This document shows positions 23,529-33,188 of a stretch of 64,000 bases of DNA, in pieces. Under the pieces are notes generated by a model, which saw nothing but the letters and a program-made list of their open reading frames with translations, was not told where the DNA came from and did no database searches. The position numbers and the translations under genes are program-made. The stretch covers positions 1-64,000 of the forward strand of contig NZ_AKJM01000041.1 in the NCBI RefSeq assembly GCF_000282335.1, given 5' to 3'. Numbering within the stretch: the stretch's first letter is position 1; the number at the start of each line of letters is the position of its first letter. Origin of the DNA: Pseudomonas sp. GM48 (GTDB lineage: Bacteria; Pseudomonadota; Gammaproteobacteria; Pseudomonadales; Pseudomonadaceae).

Positions 23529-23549
23529 CGCAATGCTCCTGAACTGAAC

Positions 23550-26345
23550 TCAAGTGTGGGTTGTTTGAATAATCAGATTGACCGGGAAATCCCCCAGCGC
23601 GGCGCAGACCGGCAGTTCCCTGTGTTTTGTGACTGTGATGCCGGAAAAAAGTCCCTGCAGATGCTCGTCAGGGACGGTGAACGGCAATTTGACCCGGGTA
23701 TCGCCCCACAGCGGCGCGTGGATCTGTGGATTGGCACTGTTTTCCTGCAGTTCGGCACACCGTATCGGCACAATCACGATGGCGCGTTTTCCCCCCCGTT
23801 CACGGACAAAACCCAGCACTCGATGGGCCTCGCTGCCCACCACTTCCAAGGCCTGGTAAGTGCCACGCCGAAACAGCTCGGCATGCTCGGCACGCAGGTT
23901 CAAGGTGCGCGCAATCAAGGCTTGCTTGATCCGCCCGTCACGCCAGTTCGCCAGCAGGTCAGCTGGATCAACCGGTGGTTGCATCGCCTGCTGGCGGCGG
24001 GTGTAATCCACCGGGCGACGGTTGTCCGGATCGACCAGGCTGAAGTCCCAGAAATCGTTGCCCTGATAAAGGTCCGGCACGCCGGGCACGGTCATGCGCA
24101 GCAAGGTTTGCGCCAATCCGTTGAGCGCGCCGGGAACGGCAATCGATCGGGCAGCCTTGGCGAGGGCGGTGCGCAACAGCTCACCTTCTGGGCTGAGCAA
24201 CAGGCGCCGGATGAAATCTTCGGTCGCTTGCTCGTAAGGGTCATTGGGCGCGCTCCAGCTGCTTTGCAGTTTGGCTTCGCGCAGGGCCTTGCGTTGCCAC
24301 TGCCAGAGGCGTTTGGCGTAATCCTCGAGCGCCGGCGGGTTATCGATATCCAGCTCCAGCGGCCAACTGCCGAGGATCGTTTGATACAGAATCAACTCAT
24401 CGCCCGCCGACGGCACTTGATCGTCATCGCGCAGTGGCCGGGCGAGGGCGCGCCACAGGCCGATCTGGTCGGCATACCAGGTACTGCGTTCACTCAGTAC
24501 CGCCAGCCGCGCCCGTGAATCCTCGCCACGCTTGTGGTCGTGGGTGGCGCTGGCCAGCAGGTTGTCCGGGAAGGTTTCGAGGCGCTCGATGCAGGCCTGA
24601 TGAAAGTCGGCGACCGCTGCGCTGAACTGTTCGGTGTTGAAGCCCACGTCATTGCGCGAGAGCAGGACTGCCGAACGATAGAACGCAGTGTCTTCCACCG
24701 CTTTCGCCGCTGCCGGCGAGGTCAGTTGCTGGAAACGTACGCAGGCGTGCTTGAGGCGTTTGCGCTGGCGACCGGCCGGGCGCTGCCGCCAGGGCTCACC
24801 GCCGAGCCAGCCGGCCAGGCAGTCGAGCACCGGCCAGTCTGCCTCGCCCAGGGTTTGACGGGCGCCGTCCATGGCCTGCCGGAAAAACACCTCGTCTTGG
24901 GCCGAACGGCCAAGGGCGCTGATGTAGGTGCGGTACACCGGGAAGTGCACGATCAGCGCCTGCAAGGCCCGGCGAATGGCGCCGAGGGTCAGGTCGCGGG
25001 TCATGAGATTGTCCCGGGCCACTTGCAGCAAGGCTTGGGCGACGCTTTCGAAATCCCCGGCCAGGGAACCGTTGAGGATTTGCTGGCGGGCCAGTTGTGC
25101 TTCCCGGGAGAAATCGGCGGGCCGCTCGCTGTGACTCTGCCAGAGTCTGGCCAGTGTCTGCGCGCCCCGTGGGTCGTGTTGCAGCAGTGACAACTGGTTC
25201 ATGAATTCGTAACCGGTGCTGCCGTCCACCGACCAGTCGCGATGCAGGGTTTCGCGTTCGCCGAGGATCTTCTCGACATAGATGGGCAAGTGGCGGCCCG
25301 CTGACAGGCTGTCCACCCGACGGCGCAGTTTGCGGCAGTAGCCCCGCGGGTCGGCGAGGCCGTCGATATGGTCGATGCGCAACCCGTCGATCAGCCCTTG
25401 CGCCACCAGTTGGAAGATCTTCGCGTGGGTGGCTTCGAACACCGCCGGGCGCTCGACGCGCAGACCACCGAGTTCATTGATATCAAAGAAGCGTCGCCAG
25501 TTGATGTCATCGGCGGCGGTGCGCCAACTGGCGAGGCGATAGCTCTGGCGTTCCAGCAGGTTGTGCAGGCGCCGCAAGCCTTCGCCGGTGTGTGAGTCGT
25601 AGTTTTTCAAGTGTTGCTCGATGGCTTGAGCAATGAGCGGATCGCTGACCAGATCGCGCAGTTCTGCTTTCAGCGGCATGGCCAGGCTGTGGGCATCGGT
25701 CTGGTAGCTCAAAGTGCTGAAGCGATCGGCAAGGTTCTTGAGTTGTTCGGCCTGTTGCGCATCAAGCGGTGCATCGACCCTGAGCAATTCGCCGTAATCG
25801 CTTGGGCAAATGGGAAAGCGGTGTTCGTAGTGCTCGACATGGAACGTGCCGTGCCAGGCATCGAATCGCAAGGGCAGGGTGCCGTCCTGCAACGCGACGC
25901 CGTAGTCGCTGCTCAGAAATGGCAGGAGCAACTGGCCTTCCATCAACGGATCGGGGGAGTGCCACTGGATATCGAAAAACTCGCCATAGGGGCTCAGGCG
26001 CCCCCACTCCAACAAATCCAGCCACCAGGGATTATCACTGCCGCCGACCGCCATGTGGTTGGAGACGATGTCGAGGATCAAGCCCATGTTCTGCCCGTGC
26101 AAGGCGCTGACCAGACTGCGCAGCGCCGCCTCACCACCCAGTTCCGGGTTGACCCTGGTCGGGTCCACCACGTCATAGCCATGCATCGACCCGGCGCGGG
26201 CGCGCAACAGCGGGGAGGCATAGACATGGCTGATGCCGAGGCGGGCGAAATACGGCACCAGTGGCACCGCATCTTCCAGCGTGAAGCCTTTATGAAATTG
26301 CAGCCGCAAAGTGGCGCGCAGCGGGCGGGTCAGCACTTGAGTCAT
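23550..26345 (-). CDS. treY: Malto-oligosyltrehalose synthase TreY
   Basis: A 931-residue GH13_26 enzyme that turns the reducing-end glucose of a maltodextrin into a trehalose unit by intramolecular transglycosylation. Motifs in order are YASPLLRARAGSMHGYD, DIVSNHMAV, GLRIDHIDGLADP (catalytic Asp), YVEKILGE (catalytic Glu) and ATHDHKRGED (third Asp). The length is usual for TreY. Its ATG overlaps the malQ TGA by 4 bp, which implies translational coupling. Its product is cleaved by TreZ, encoded two genes upstream, to give free trehalose. Confidence 0.96.
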   Translation of the reverse strand: MTQVLTRPLRATLRLQFHKGFTLEDAVPLVPYFARLGISHVYASPLLRARAGSMHGYDVVDPTRVNPELGGEAALRSLVSALHGQNMGLILDIVSNHMAVGGSDNPWWLDLLEWGRLSPYGEFFDIQWHSPDPLMEGQLLLPFLSSDYGVALQDGTLPLRFDAWHGTFHVEHYEHRFPICPSDYGELLRVDAPLDAQQAEQLKNLADRFSTLSYQTDAHSLAMPLKAELRDLVSDPLIAQAIEQHLKNYDSHTGEGLRRLHNLLERQSYRLASWRTAADDINWRRFFDINELGGLRVERPAVFEATHAKIFQLVAQGLIDGLRIDHIDGLADPRGYCRKLRRRVDSLSAGRHLPIYVEKILGERETLHRDWSVDGSTGYEFMNQLSLLQHDPRGAQTLARLWQSHSERPADFSREAQLARQQILNGSLAGDFESVAQALLQVARDNLMTRDLTLGAIRRALQALIVHFPVYRTYISALGRSAQDEVFFRQAMDGARQTLGEADWPVLDCLAGWLGGEPWRQRPAGRQRKRLKHACVRFQQLTSPAAAKAVEDTAFYRSAVLLSRNDVGFNTEQFSAAVADFHQACIERLETFPDNLLASATHDHKRGEDSRARLAVLSERSTWYADQIGLWRALARPLRDDDQVPSAGDELILYQTILGSWPLELDIDNPPALEDYAKRLWQWQRKALREAKLQSSWSAPNDPYEQATEDFIRRLLLSPEGELLRTALAKAARSIAVPGALNGLAQTLLRMTVPGVPDLYQGNDFWDFSLVDPDNRRPVDYTRRQQAMQPPVDPADLLANWRDGRIKQALIARTLNLRAEHAELFRRGTYQALEVVGSEAHRVLGFVRERGGKRAIVIVPIRCAELQENSANPQIHAPLWGDTRVKLPFTVPDEHLQGLFSGITVTKHRELPVCAALGDFPVNLIIQTTHT

Positions 26346-28420
26346 CGATCACGCTCGGCCGCCTGCAGTCGTGCACAGGCGAGCAGTTCCAGACGTCGTG
26401 CCGCATCCGGTCCATCGAGCAGGGCTTCGCTGTAACCGGGCAAGCGCCGCGACCAGTTGGGGTGGGTATCGATCGTGCCGGGCAGATTGGCCTGTTGTTC
26501 CACGCCAAGCGCATCTTCCAGCGGCAGCAGCACCAGTGGCGCCCGGGTATGACCGAGAAAACGCACGCTGGCATCGAGCACCTGGTCGGTTTCGTGGGAC
26601 TCTTCGCGAAAGTTTTGCGGGTCCTGGCTCAACGCCCGGCGCAGGCCTTCGCGCTCACGTTCACGGTGCTGGCGCCATTCGATTTCAGCGCTGGCATCGA
26701 CCAGGCCGAGCCGGGCGTTCCAGTCGATATCGCGGCCATGCCACCAGCCGTTGAGGGTGGGCAGGTCATGGGTGCTGGTGGTCGCCAGGGCGTTGTCCGG
26801 CCAGTCAAGGATGGGTTTGAAGTGCGTGTTGTCCTGTTCGAACAGCAGTACCCGCATGCCGAGTATCGAACGGGCGATGAGTTTTTCCCGCAGGCCGTCC
26901 GGCACGGTGCCGAGGTCTTCGCCGAGGACGATAGCTTGATGGCGATGGGATTCCAGGGTCAACAGACGCAGCAGATCGTCCACCGGGTAATACAGATAAG
27001 CACCGTCGGCCGGTGGCGAGCCGTTGGGGATCACCCACAAACGCTGCAAGCCCATGACGTGATCGATGCGCAAGCCACCGGAGTGGGCGAAATTCGCCCG
27101 CAGCATTTCGATGAAGGCCCGGAAGCCATTGCGCACCAGGCCTTCAGGGGAGAACGCGGAAATCCCCCAGCCCTGGCCACTGCGGTTGAGAATGTCCGGT
27201 GGCGCACCGACGGTGAGTGAGGCAAGCAGTTCGTCCTGCCGGCTCCAGGCCTGGCTGCCGCCGCCATCGGCGCCGACGGCCAGGTCGGCGATCAGGCCGA
27301 TACTCATGCCGCTGGCGCGGGCGGCGGTTTGCGCGCGCTCCAGGCAGCGGGTGATCAGCCACTGACAGAAGGCGAAGAAGCCGATGCGTTCGGCATTCTC
27401 TTCGGCAAATGCCGCCAGTTCGGCGCTGCGCGGGTTGCGCCAGGGTTCGGGCCACTGCCGCCAGTCGAGGTGTTCACCGCGGGCGGCGCGAGCCTCCTGG
27501 ATGGCTTCGAAGCGGCAGTGGTTTTCCAGTGCTTCACCAGCGGCGTGACGAAAACTGCTGAAGTCTTCGTGCAACGGGTGTTCGCCGTGGACGAAACCCT
27601 CGTACAGCGATTGCAACAACCGATGCTTGGCTTCGGCGGCGGCCGGCCAGTCAATCAACGGACGCTCTTCCAACTCCTTGAGTTCTTTTGCCAGTCCGGT
27701 TGCATCAATGGCGGTACGCAGTGCGCGTTCGCCGAGAATGGTGCCGGGGGCGCAGTAAAGGCTGTTGAGAAACAAGCGGCTGGACGGCGAATACGGACTG
27801 TAGCGCCGGGTGTCACTGGAAAACATCGCATGCAGCGGGCTGATCGCCAGCGCCTCGGCACCACGCTCACCGGCCACCCGGGCGAGGTCTTCCAGTGCCT
27901 GGGTGTCACCAAATCCGCCATCGCCGGGGCGGCGCAATCCATACAACTGCACGCTCAGGCCCCAGGCGCGCGGGATCGGATTATCCACGGCATCGGCCAC
28001 GCTGTAGCAACGGGCCGGGGCCACTGCCAGGGTGAAGGTTTGTCCGTCGATGTTGACCTGTTGATAGCCGACCGGTATCAGCCCCGGCAACGCGGCGTTG
28101 GCGTCCAGTTTCAGGTCGAGCCGCGAACCGTCTTCGAGGTGGATGTCGCAAGGGGTTTCAGGCTCGAAGTAACGTGACAGATCCAGGCCCACTCCCACAT
28201 CGGCGGTGATCAAAGGCGGCAAGCGGTGCGTTTGTTGCGCCGCCTGCAATTCCAGCAGGCTGGCGTCGATTTCCTGGGCACTGCCGGCCGGGTGACCAAG
28301 GCCGGTCAGCACATTGCGCAACACTGAAGGCGGGACTTTTTGCGGGCGACCGTTGGCGTCGATCCAGTCGACCGCGAGGCCGGCACGGCTGGCCAGGATT
28401 TCCAGTTGCGCATCACTCAT
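26342..28420 (-). CDS. malQ: 4-alpha-glucanotransferase MalQ
   Basis: A 692-residue GH77 amylomaltase that moves glucan segments between maltodextrins. The barrel motifs are GLRIDHVMGLQRLW (nucleophile Asp), VLGEDLGTVPDG (acid/base Glu) and STHDLPTLNGWW (third Asp). The start at ATG 28420 (MSDAQLEIL) overlaps the treZ stop by 4 bp; an in-frame upstream start at 28480 lies inside treZ and is rejected. It probably resizes the short chains left by debranching and by TreY/TreZ so they can be used again. It is coupled to treZ and treY at both ends. Confidence 0.95.
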   Translation of the reverse strand: MSDAQLEILASRAGLAVDWIDANGRPQKVPPSVLRNVLTGLGHPAGSAQEIDASLLELQAAQQTHRLPPLITADVGVGLDLSRYFEPETPCDIHLEDGSRLDLKLDANAALPGLIPVGYQQVNIDGQTFTLAVAPARCYSVADAVDNPIPRAWGLSVQLYGLRRPGDGGFGDTQALEDLARVAGERGAEALAISPLHAMFSSDTRRYSPYSPSSRLFLNSLYCAPGTILGERALRTAIDATGLAKELKELEERPLIDWPAAAEAKHRLLQSLYEGFVHGEHPLHEDFSSFRHAAGEALENHCRFEAIQEARAARGEHLDWRQWPEPWRNPRSAELAAFAEENAERIGFFAFCQWLITRCLERAQTAARASGMSIGLIADLAVGADGGGSQAWSRQDELLASLTVGAPPDILNRSGQGWGISAFSPEGLVRNGFRAFIEMLRANFAHSGGLRIDHVMGLQRLWVIPNGSPPADGAYLYYPVDDLLRLLTLESHRHQAIVLGEDLGTVPDGLREKLIARSILGMRVLLFEQDNTHFKPILDWPDNALATTSTHDLPTLNGWWHGRDIDWNARLGLVDASAEIEWRQHREREREGLRRALSQDPQNFREESHETDQVLDASVRFLGHTRAPLVLLPLEDALGVEQQANLPGTIDTHPNWSRRLPGYSEALLDGPDAARRLELLACARLQAAERDR

Positions 28421-30213
28421 GGACGCTCTCCATACGAGGTAGCAAGGGGGGCTGCGGCGGCGAGGCTGACGAGCGCGCAATACGGGGCAAGGGTGCCTTG
28501 GGCCAGCAGGTCGGTGCTCTGTGGCGGGTATTCGAACAACTGCGCGGCACCGGACTGTGAGGTGTGGACTACGGGCCTGTCGCTGAGGTTCAGGTCAATG
28601 CGCAGTTGGCTGCCATCGCCCAAACGCCAGGCTGCGCTGACCGCGCCTTCGCCCAGTACGTCGCTGCCCAGTGCCTGGGCGCCCGGCAGGCGCGGGATGA
28701 TGTGCCGGTGACGAATCTGCAACAGTCGGCAATACAGGTCGTGCATCTCGCAATGGCCGGTCGATGGCAGGACGGGGCGGGACGCTGCAAACGTCTGCGG
28801 GTCATTCGGGTCCGGAATGTGTTCGCGCAGGTTAGGGTCCGCAAACGTGCTGAACGCAGCGAACTCATTGCGCCGGCCGTCGCGTACCCGCTTCGCCAGT
28901 TCACCATGATGGCTGGTGAAAAACAGGAAGGGTTGTTCGACGGCAAACTCGTCGCCCATGAACAGCAGCGGAATCATCGGCGACAACAGCAGTAACACCG
29001 TGGCGGCCCGCAGCGCTTGCGGATGGGCGAGTTGATGCAGGCGTTCGCCGAAGGCCCGGTTGCCGATCTGATCATGATTCTGCAAAAACAGGATGAATGC
29101 GCCGGGCGGCAAATGCCCGCTGGGTTCACCGCGCACTACACCATGGCGGTTGAGATGGCCCTGGAACGCGAAACCCTGGCTCAGGCAGCGCGCCAGTTGT
29201 TCGGTGGGGCTTTGCGCGTAGTCGGCGTAATAGGCTTCGGTTTCGCCTGTCAGCAATACATGCAAGGCGTTGTGGCCGTCGTCATTCCATTGCCCGTCGT
29301 AACCCTGTTCGAGCAGGCTGGCCTGGTTGTGTTCGTTCTCCACCATCAGCCAGACATGCCGCGCCGGTCCTGTCTGCTGGCGTACCCGTCGTGCCAGTTC
29401 CTGGAGGAAATCCGGGTCTTCGATGGCGTGCACCGCGTCCAGGCGTAAACCGTCGAAGCGGTATTCCAGCAGCCACATCAAGGCGTTTTCGATGAAGAAA
29501 TCCCGTACTTCGCGGCGCCGGAAGTCGATGGCGGCGCCCCACGGGGTGTGTTGGTCTTCGCGGAAGAAACCCTTGGCATAACGATGCAGGTAATTGCCAT
29601 CCGGACCGAAGTGGTTGTAGACCACGTCGAGAATCACCGCCAGGCCGTGGCCGTGGGCGGTGTCGATCAAGTGCTTGAGCTGCTCGGGTGAGCCGTATGA
29701 AGCCTGGGGTGCGTAGGGCAGGACGCCGTCATAACCCCAATTACGCTCACCGGGAAACTGCGCGATGGGCATCAGTTCGATCGCGGTGACGCCCAGTTCG
29801 ACCAGCCGCGCCAGGTGCGTCTCGACGGCACTGAAGCCGCCGAGCGCACCGACGTGCAACTCGTAGATCACCGCCTCGTTCCACGGCCGTCCCAGCCATG
29901 TACTGTGTTGCCACGTATAGGCCAGCGGATCGACCACCACACTGTGCCGGTCGATATCGCCGGCCTGAGCGCGGGAGGCAGGGTCGGGCACCTCCAGCTC
30001 ACCATCGATGCTGTAGCGGTAACGCGTGCCTGCCGGGCAGCGGGTGTTGCTCACGAACCAGCCGTCGGCCTGGGGCAGCAACGGCAAGGACTGTCCATTT
30101 TCCAGTTCGACACTGACGTAAAACGCATCTGGCGCCCACAACGCGAATCGCGTGTGCTCGGCATCCAGCATGATTGCGCCGTGGGGCCAGGTCTCAAGGG
30201 TCCGTAACGGCAT
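28417..30213 (-). CDS. treZ: Malto-oligosyltrehalose trehalohydrolase TreZ
   Basis: A 598-residue GH13_10 enzyme that hydrolyses the bond next to the trehalose end of malto-oligosyltrehalose and releases trehalose. An N-terminal CBM48-like domain (FALWAPDAFYVSVEL) is followed by a barrel with ILDVVYNHFGPDGN, FDGLRLDAVHAI (nucleophile Asp), WLMVENEHNQ (catalytic Glu) and FLQNHDQIGNRA (third Asp). The ATG at 30213 has AGAGG upstream and lies 12 bp after the glgA stop. It is paired with TreY two genes downstream. Confidence 0.96.
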   Translation of the reverse strand: MPLRTLETWPHGAIMLDAEHTRFALWAPDAFYVSVELENGQSLPLLPQADGWFVSNTRCPAGTRYRYSIDGELEVPDPASRAQAGDIDRHSVVVDPLAYTWQHSTWLGRPWNEAVIYELHVGALGGFSAVETHLARLVELGVTAIELMPIAQFPGERNWGYDGVLPYAPQASYGSPEQLKHLIDTAHGHGLAVILDVVYNHFGPDGNYLHRYAKGFFREDQHTPWGAAIDFRRREVRDFFIENALMWLLEYRFDGLRLDAVHAIEDPDFLQELARRVRQQTGPARHVWLMVENEHNQASLLEQGYDGQWNDDGHNALHVLLTGETEAYYADYAQSPTEQLARCLSQGFAFQGHLNRHGVVRGEPSGHLPPGAFILFLQNHDQIGNRAFGERLHQLAHPQALRAATVLLLLSPMIPLLFMGDEFAVEQPFLFFTSHHGELAKRVRDGRRNEFAAFSTFADPNLREHIPDPNDPQTFAASRPVLPSTGHCEMHDLYCRLLQIRHRHIIPRLPGAQALGSDVLGEGAVSAAWRLGDGSQLRIDLNLSDRPVVHTSQSGAAQLFEYPPQSTDLLAQGTLAPYCALVSLAAAAPLATSYGERP

Positions 30214-30225
30214 CTTGCAAGCCTC

Positions 30226-31809
30226 TTACTGTTTGTGCGATTTCCCCAGCGCTTTCGCCACAAGCTGTTCGTAGAGTTCGGCGTAGGGTTCGACCGCCTT
30301 GCACCAGTTGAACGGCGCTGCCATGGCCCGGCAGCGCATGGCATGCAGCAGGTCGGGGAAGGCGAACACCTTGAAGGCACGGCTCAGGGCTTCCTGGTAG
30401 CTCTGCACGGTGGATTCATCGAACAGGAAACCGGTCACGCCGTTTTCGATGGTGTCGGCCAGGCCACCGGTATTGCGCGCCACCGGCAACGAACCGAAGC
30501 GCTGGGCGTACATCTGGCTCAGGCCGCACGGCTCGTAACGCGAAGGCATCAGCAGGAAATCGCTGCCAGCGAACATGCGCCGGGCGTCGGTTTCGTTGAA
30601 GCCGATGCGCACGCCGATTTGCCCCGGGAAACGCAAAGCCAGTTCGCGCATTGACTGTTCTTCTTCCGGTTCGCCACGACCGATGATCGCAATCTGGCCG
30701 CCGGATTTGACGATGTACTCGGAGACCGCTTCGGTGAGGTCCAGGCCTTTCTGGTAGACCAGACGCGAAACCACGGCGAACAGCGGTCCTTCGGAATCTT
30801 GCAGGCCGAACAGCTCCCGGACATGGGCGGCGTTCACGGCCTTGCCATCCCAGTCGCCGATTTCGAACGGGCAGAACAGGTGCGGGTCGGTCGCCGCATC
30901 CCAGCTTTCATCGATGCCGTTGGGAATTCCGCTGAGCAGGCCTTGCTGGGTCTTGGCGGCGAGAAAACCGTCGAGGCCGCAGCCGAAGTCCGGGGTGGTG
31001 ATTTCCTGGGCGTAGGTCGCACTGACCGTGGTGATGTGGCTCGAGTAGGCCATGCCGGCCTTGAGGAACGACATCTTGCCGTAGAACTCCATGCCTTCCT
31101 GTTGCAGCGCGTGATGGGGAATGCCCAGTTCGGGGCACGAGCCCAGGCTGATCACGCCTTGATAGGCCAGGTTGTGAATGGTGAATAGCGTCGGCGTGCG
31201 CTGCCCACGCCAGTGCATGTAGGCCGGGGCCAGGCCAGCCGGCCAGTCGTGGGCGTGCACCAGATCCGGGCACCAGTGGATTTGCGCGAGGTTGGCAGCA
31301 ATATCGGCAGCTGCCAGGCCGAGGCGGGCGAAACGGATATGGTTGTCCGGCCAGTCGCGGCCGTTGTTGGCGCCGTAGGGCGAACCTTCGCGCTCGTAGA
31401 GTTCGGGGCAGATCAACACGTAAATGACCAGACCGTCGGGCATGTCCATGCGCCCGATCTTGCACGGTGGCAACGCGGCATGACCGCCGAGCTCACCGAT
31501 GATATGAATGGGGTTCTCGCTGTGCAGTACCTGCGGGTAACCCGGGATCAGCACCCGCACATCGTGCAGATGGGCCATGGCCCGTGGCAGCGCCGCGGAA
31601 ACGTCGCCCAGGCCACCGGTTTTCACCAGATCGGCAATTTCCGAGGTGACGAACAACACTTTTTTACGGTTCGGATTCTGCTTGGCTACCGGGGCCGGCG
31701 TCCTGGTGCCAGGAACGCTGACGGGTTGGGTGTTTGCGGCAGTTACGGCGCTCGACTCGCCGATCTGATGAGCACGCTCTCCCTGTATTTCCAAAGCCGT
31801 ACTGATCAT
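30226..31809 (-). CDS. glgA: Glycogen synthase GlgA
   Basis: A 527-residue GT5 enzyme that extends alpha-1,4-glucan from a sugar nucleotide, usually ADP-glucose. The donor-binding KTGGLGDV motif is near residue 58 after a roughly 45-residue Pro/Gln-rich extension. The second Rossmann domain has SRLVYQKGLDL and the C-terminal PSRYEPCGLSQMYA with the catalytic Glu. The start at ATG 31809 has GGGAGA 5 bp upstream; an in-frame start at 31869 has no such site. It is first in the glgA-treZ-malQ-treY-DUF2934-glgX operon. No glgC is in view, so its ADP-glucose source must lie elsewhere. Confidence 0.95.
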   Translation of the reverse strand: MISTALEIQGERAHQIGESSAVTAANTQPVSVPGTRTPAPVAKQNPNRKKVLFVTSEIADLVKTGGLGDVSAALPRAMAHLHDVRVLIPGYPQVLHSENPIHIIGELGGHAALPPCKIGRMDMPDGLVIYVLICPELYEREGSPYGANNGRDWPDNHIRFARLGLAAADIAANLAQIHWCPDLVHAHDWPAGLAPAYMHWRGQRTPTLFTIHNLAYQGVISLGSCPELGIPHHALQQEGMEFYGKMSFLKAGMAYSSHITTVSATYAQEITTPDFGCGLDGFLAAKTQQGLLSGIPNGIDESWDAATDPHLFCPFEIGDWDGKAVNAAHVRELFGLQDSEGPLFAVVSRLVYQKGLDLTEAVSEYIVKSGGQIAIIGRGEPEEEQSMRELALRFPGQIGVRIGFNETDARRMFAGSDFLLMPSRYEPCGLSQMYAQRFGSLPVARNTGGLADTIENGVTGFLFDESTVQSYQEALSRAFKVFAFPDLLHAMRCRAMAAPFNWCKAVEPYAELYEQLVAKALGKSHKQ

Positions 31810-32369
31810 ATGAATCTCCCGTGTTGTTGATCTAATTCTTAGGTCTGGCAAACGGTGTTTCACGGCCAATTCCCGTGGCCGGGCGCAAACGCGCTACGCA
31901 TCATTGAGCAAGCGCTGCCCAATGCGTCGAAGCAAAAGGGGTGAATGAGCCATTGCAAAGATTGCACCAGTCGCAACGCACCTTCTTTTCAGATGACCGA
32001 TCGGGATTGGAAAAAGTTTCGACTATTTTTCCACTTTGTGACCGATCGGTTTCGTCTTGAGAAAATGAGTCTAGGCCAGAACTTAGAGCGGTAAAGGCCA
32101 GATGGCAAAATTGTTCGACAATCGGTTTGTAGCGGTACGGACGTGCCTGTTCGAGGTGCAAACTCCCCGACGAAGTGCAGGTTTTTTTGCGTTTTTGCCT
32201 CAAAAAGTCACTGGGCAGTCACATAAATGTGCGACGCGTTTTGCGGGCTTTGCACTGTTGTGGTGCGCGCTTGGCAAGTCCCGCATTTGGCCGAACCACT
32301 GCCTTACAGCCCACCTTGGTGCCTTGTTATAGTTCGGGTCTCATTTTTGCCCGCAAAAGGATCACTGGC
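31810..32369. other. Divergent intergenic region glgA / crotonase gene
   Basis: 560 bp without a credible gene, locally AT-rich around 32010-32070. It should carry the glgA operon promoter (-) and the promoter of the crotonase-nudC pair (+). The outstanding element is a pair of identical 11-mers centred on CCGATCGG (31994-32004 and 32039-32049). An imperfect inverted repeat around CGGCCAATTCCCGTGGCCG (31864-31882) is also visible. Confidence 0.55.
31994..32049. promoter_or_regulatory. Twin palindromic repeat, possible operator
   Basis: TGACCGATCGG occurs at 31994-32004 and again at 32039-32049, 45 bp start to start. Each copy contains the palindrome CCGATCGG; in the second it extends to ACCGATCGGT. 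Repeated palindromes in a divergent promoter region suggest a dimeric regulator site. The regulator is unknown. Confidence 0.45.
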
Positions 32370-33182
32370 ATGTCTCAGTACAGCGCGTTCAACGTCGAAC
32401 TGGTCGATAAAATCGCCCATGTGCAGATCAACCGTCCGGAGAAGATCAACTCGATGAACGCTGCGTTCTGGAGCGAGATCGTCGAGATCTTCCAGTGGAT
32501 CGACGACACCGATGAAGTGCGCGTGGTGGTCCTCAGCGGGGCAGGCAAGCATTTTTCCTCGGGTATCGACCTGATGATGCTGGCCGGTGTGGCCAATGAA
32601 TTGGGCAAGGACGTGGGGCGCAATGCGCGCCTGTTGCGGCGCAAGATCCTTAGCCTGCAAGCGTCGTTCAACGCGGTCGATAACTGCCGCAAACCGGTGC
32701 TTGCGGCCATTCAGGGTTACTGCCTGGGTGGCGCCATCGACCTGATTGCCGCGTGCGACATGCGTTATGCCGCCGGGGACGCACAATTTTCGATCAAGGA
32801 AATCGACATCGGCATGGCCGCCGACGTCGGCACATTGCAACGCTTGCCGCGGATCATCGGTGACGGCATGCTGCGCGAACTGGCTTACACTGGTCGCACG
32901 TTCGGTGCCGACGAAGCGCAGGGCATGGGCCTGGTCAATCGCGTCTACAGCGACAACGCCAGCCTGCTTGACGGCGTCATGGGCATTGCCCGTGAAATCG
33001 CCAGCAAGTCGCCGATCGCCGTCACCGGCACCAAAGAGATGATCAGTTACATGCGTGACCATCGCATCGATGACGGCCTTGAATACGTCGCTACCTGGAA
33101 CGCCGCCATGCTGCAATCCACCGATCTGCGCGTGGCCATGGCCGCCCATATGAGCAAACAGAAACCCGAATTTCTGGATTGA
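32370..33182 (+). CDS. Crotonase-family protein, probable delta(3,5)-delta(2,4)-dienoyl-CoA isomerase
   Basis: A 270-residue enoyl-CoA hydratase/isomerase superfamily member. The oxyanion-hole segments are HFSSGIDL and GYCLGGAID. The stretch KEIDIGMAADVGTLQRLPR carries the Glu and Asp residues typical of ECH1-type dienoyl-CoA isomerases, which move double bonds during beta-oxidation of unsaturated fatty acids; hydratases have a different acidic pair. The start at ATG 32370 has AAGGA 9 bp upstream, and a longer open frame back to 32175 lacks homology. It precedes nudC by 6 bp and may be co-transcribed with it. Confidence 0.88.
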   Translation: MSQYSAFNVELVDKIAHVQINRPEKINSMNAAFWSEIVEIFQWIDDTDEVRVVVLSGAGKHFSSGIDLMMLAGVANELGKDVGRNARLLRRKILSLQASFNAVDNCRKPVLAAIQGYCLGGAIDLIAACDMRYAAGDAQFSIKEIDIGMAADVGTLQRLPRIIGDGMLRELAYTGRTFGADEAQGMGLVNRVYSDNASLLDGVMGIAREIASKSPIAVTGTKEMISYMRDHRIDDGLEYVATWNAAMLQSTDLRVAMAAHMSKQKPEFLD

Positions 33183-33188
33183 TTAACC

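Noticed and set aside
31901-32203. 100-codon open frame in the glgA upstream region
   Set aside because: No ribosome site, no family, irregular codon use, and it spans the repeated palindromes.
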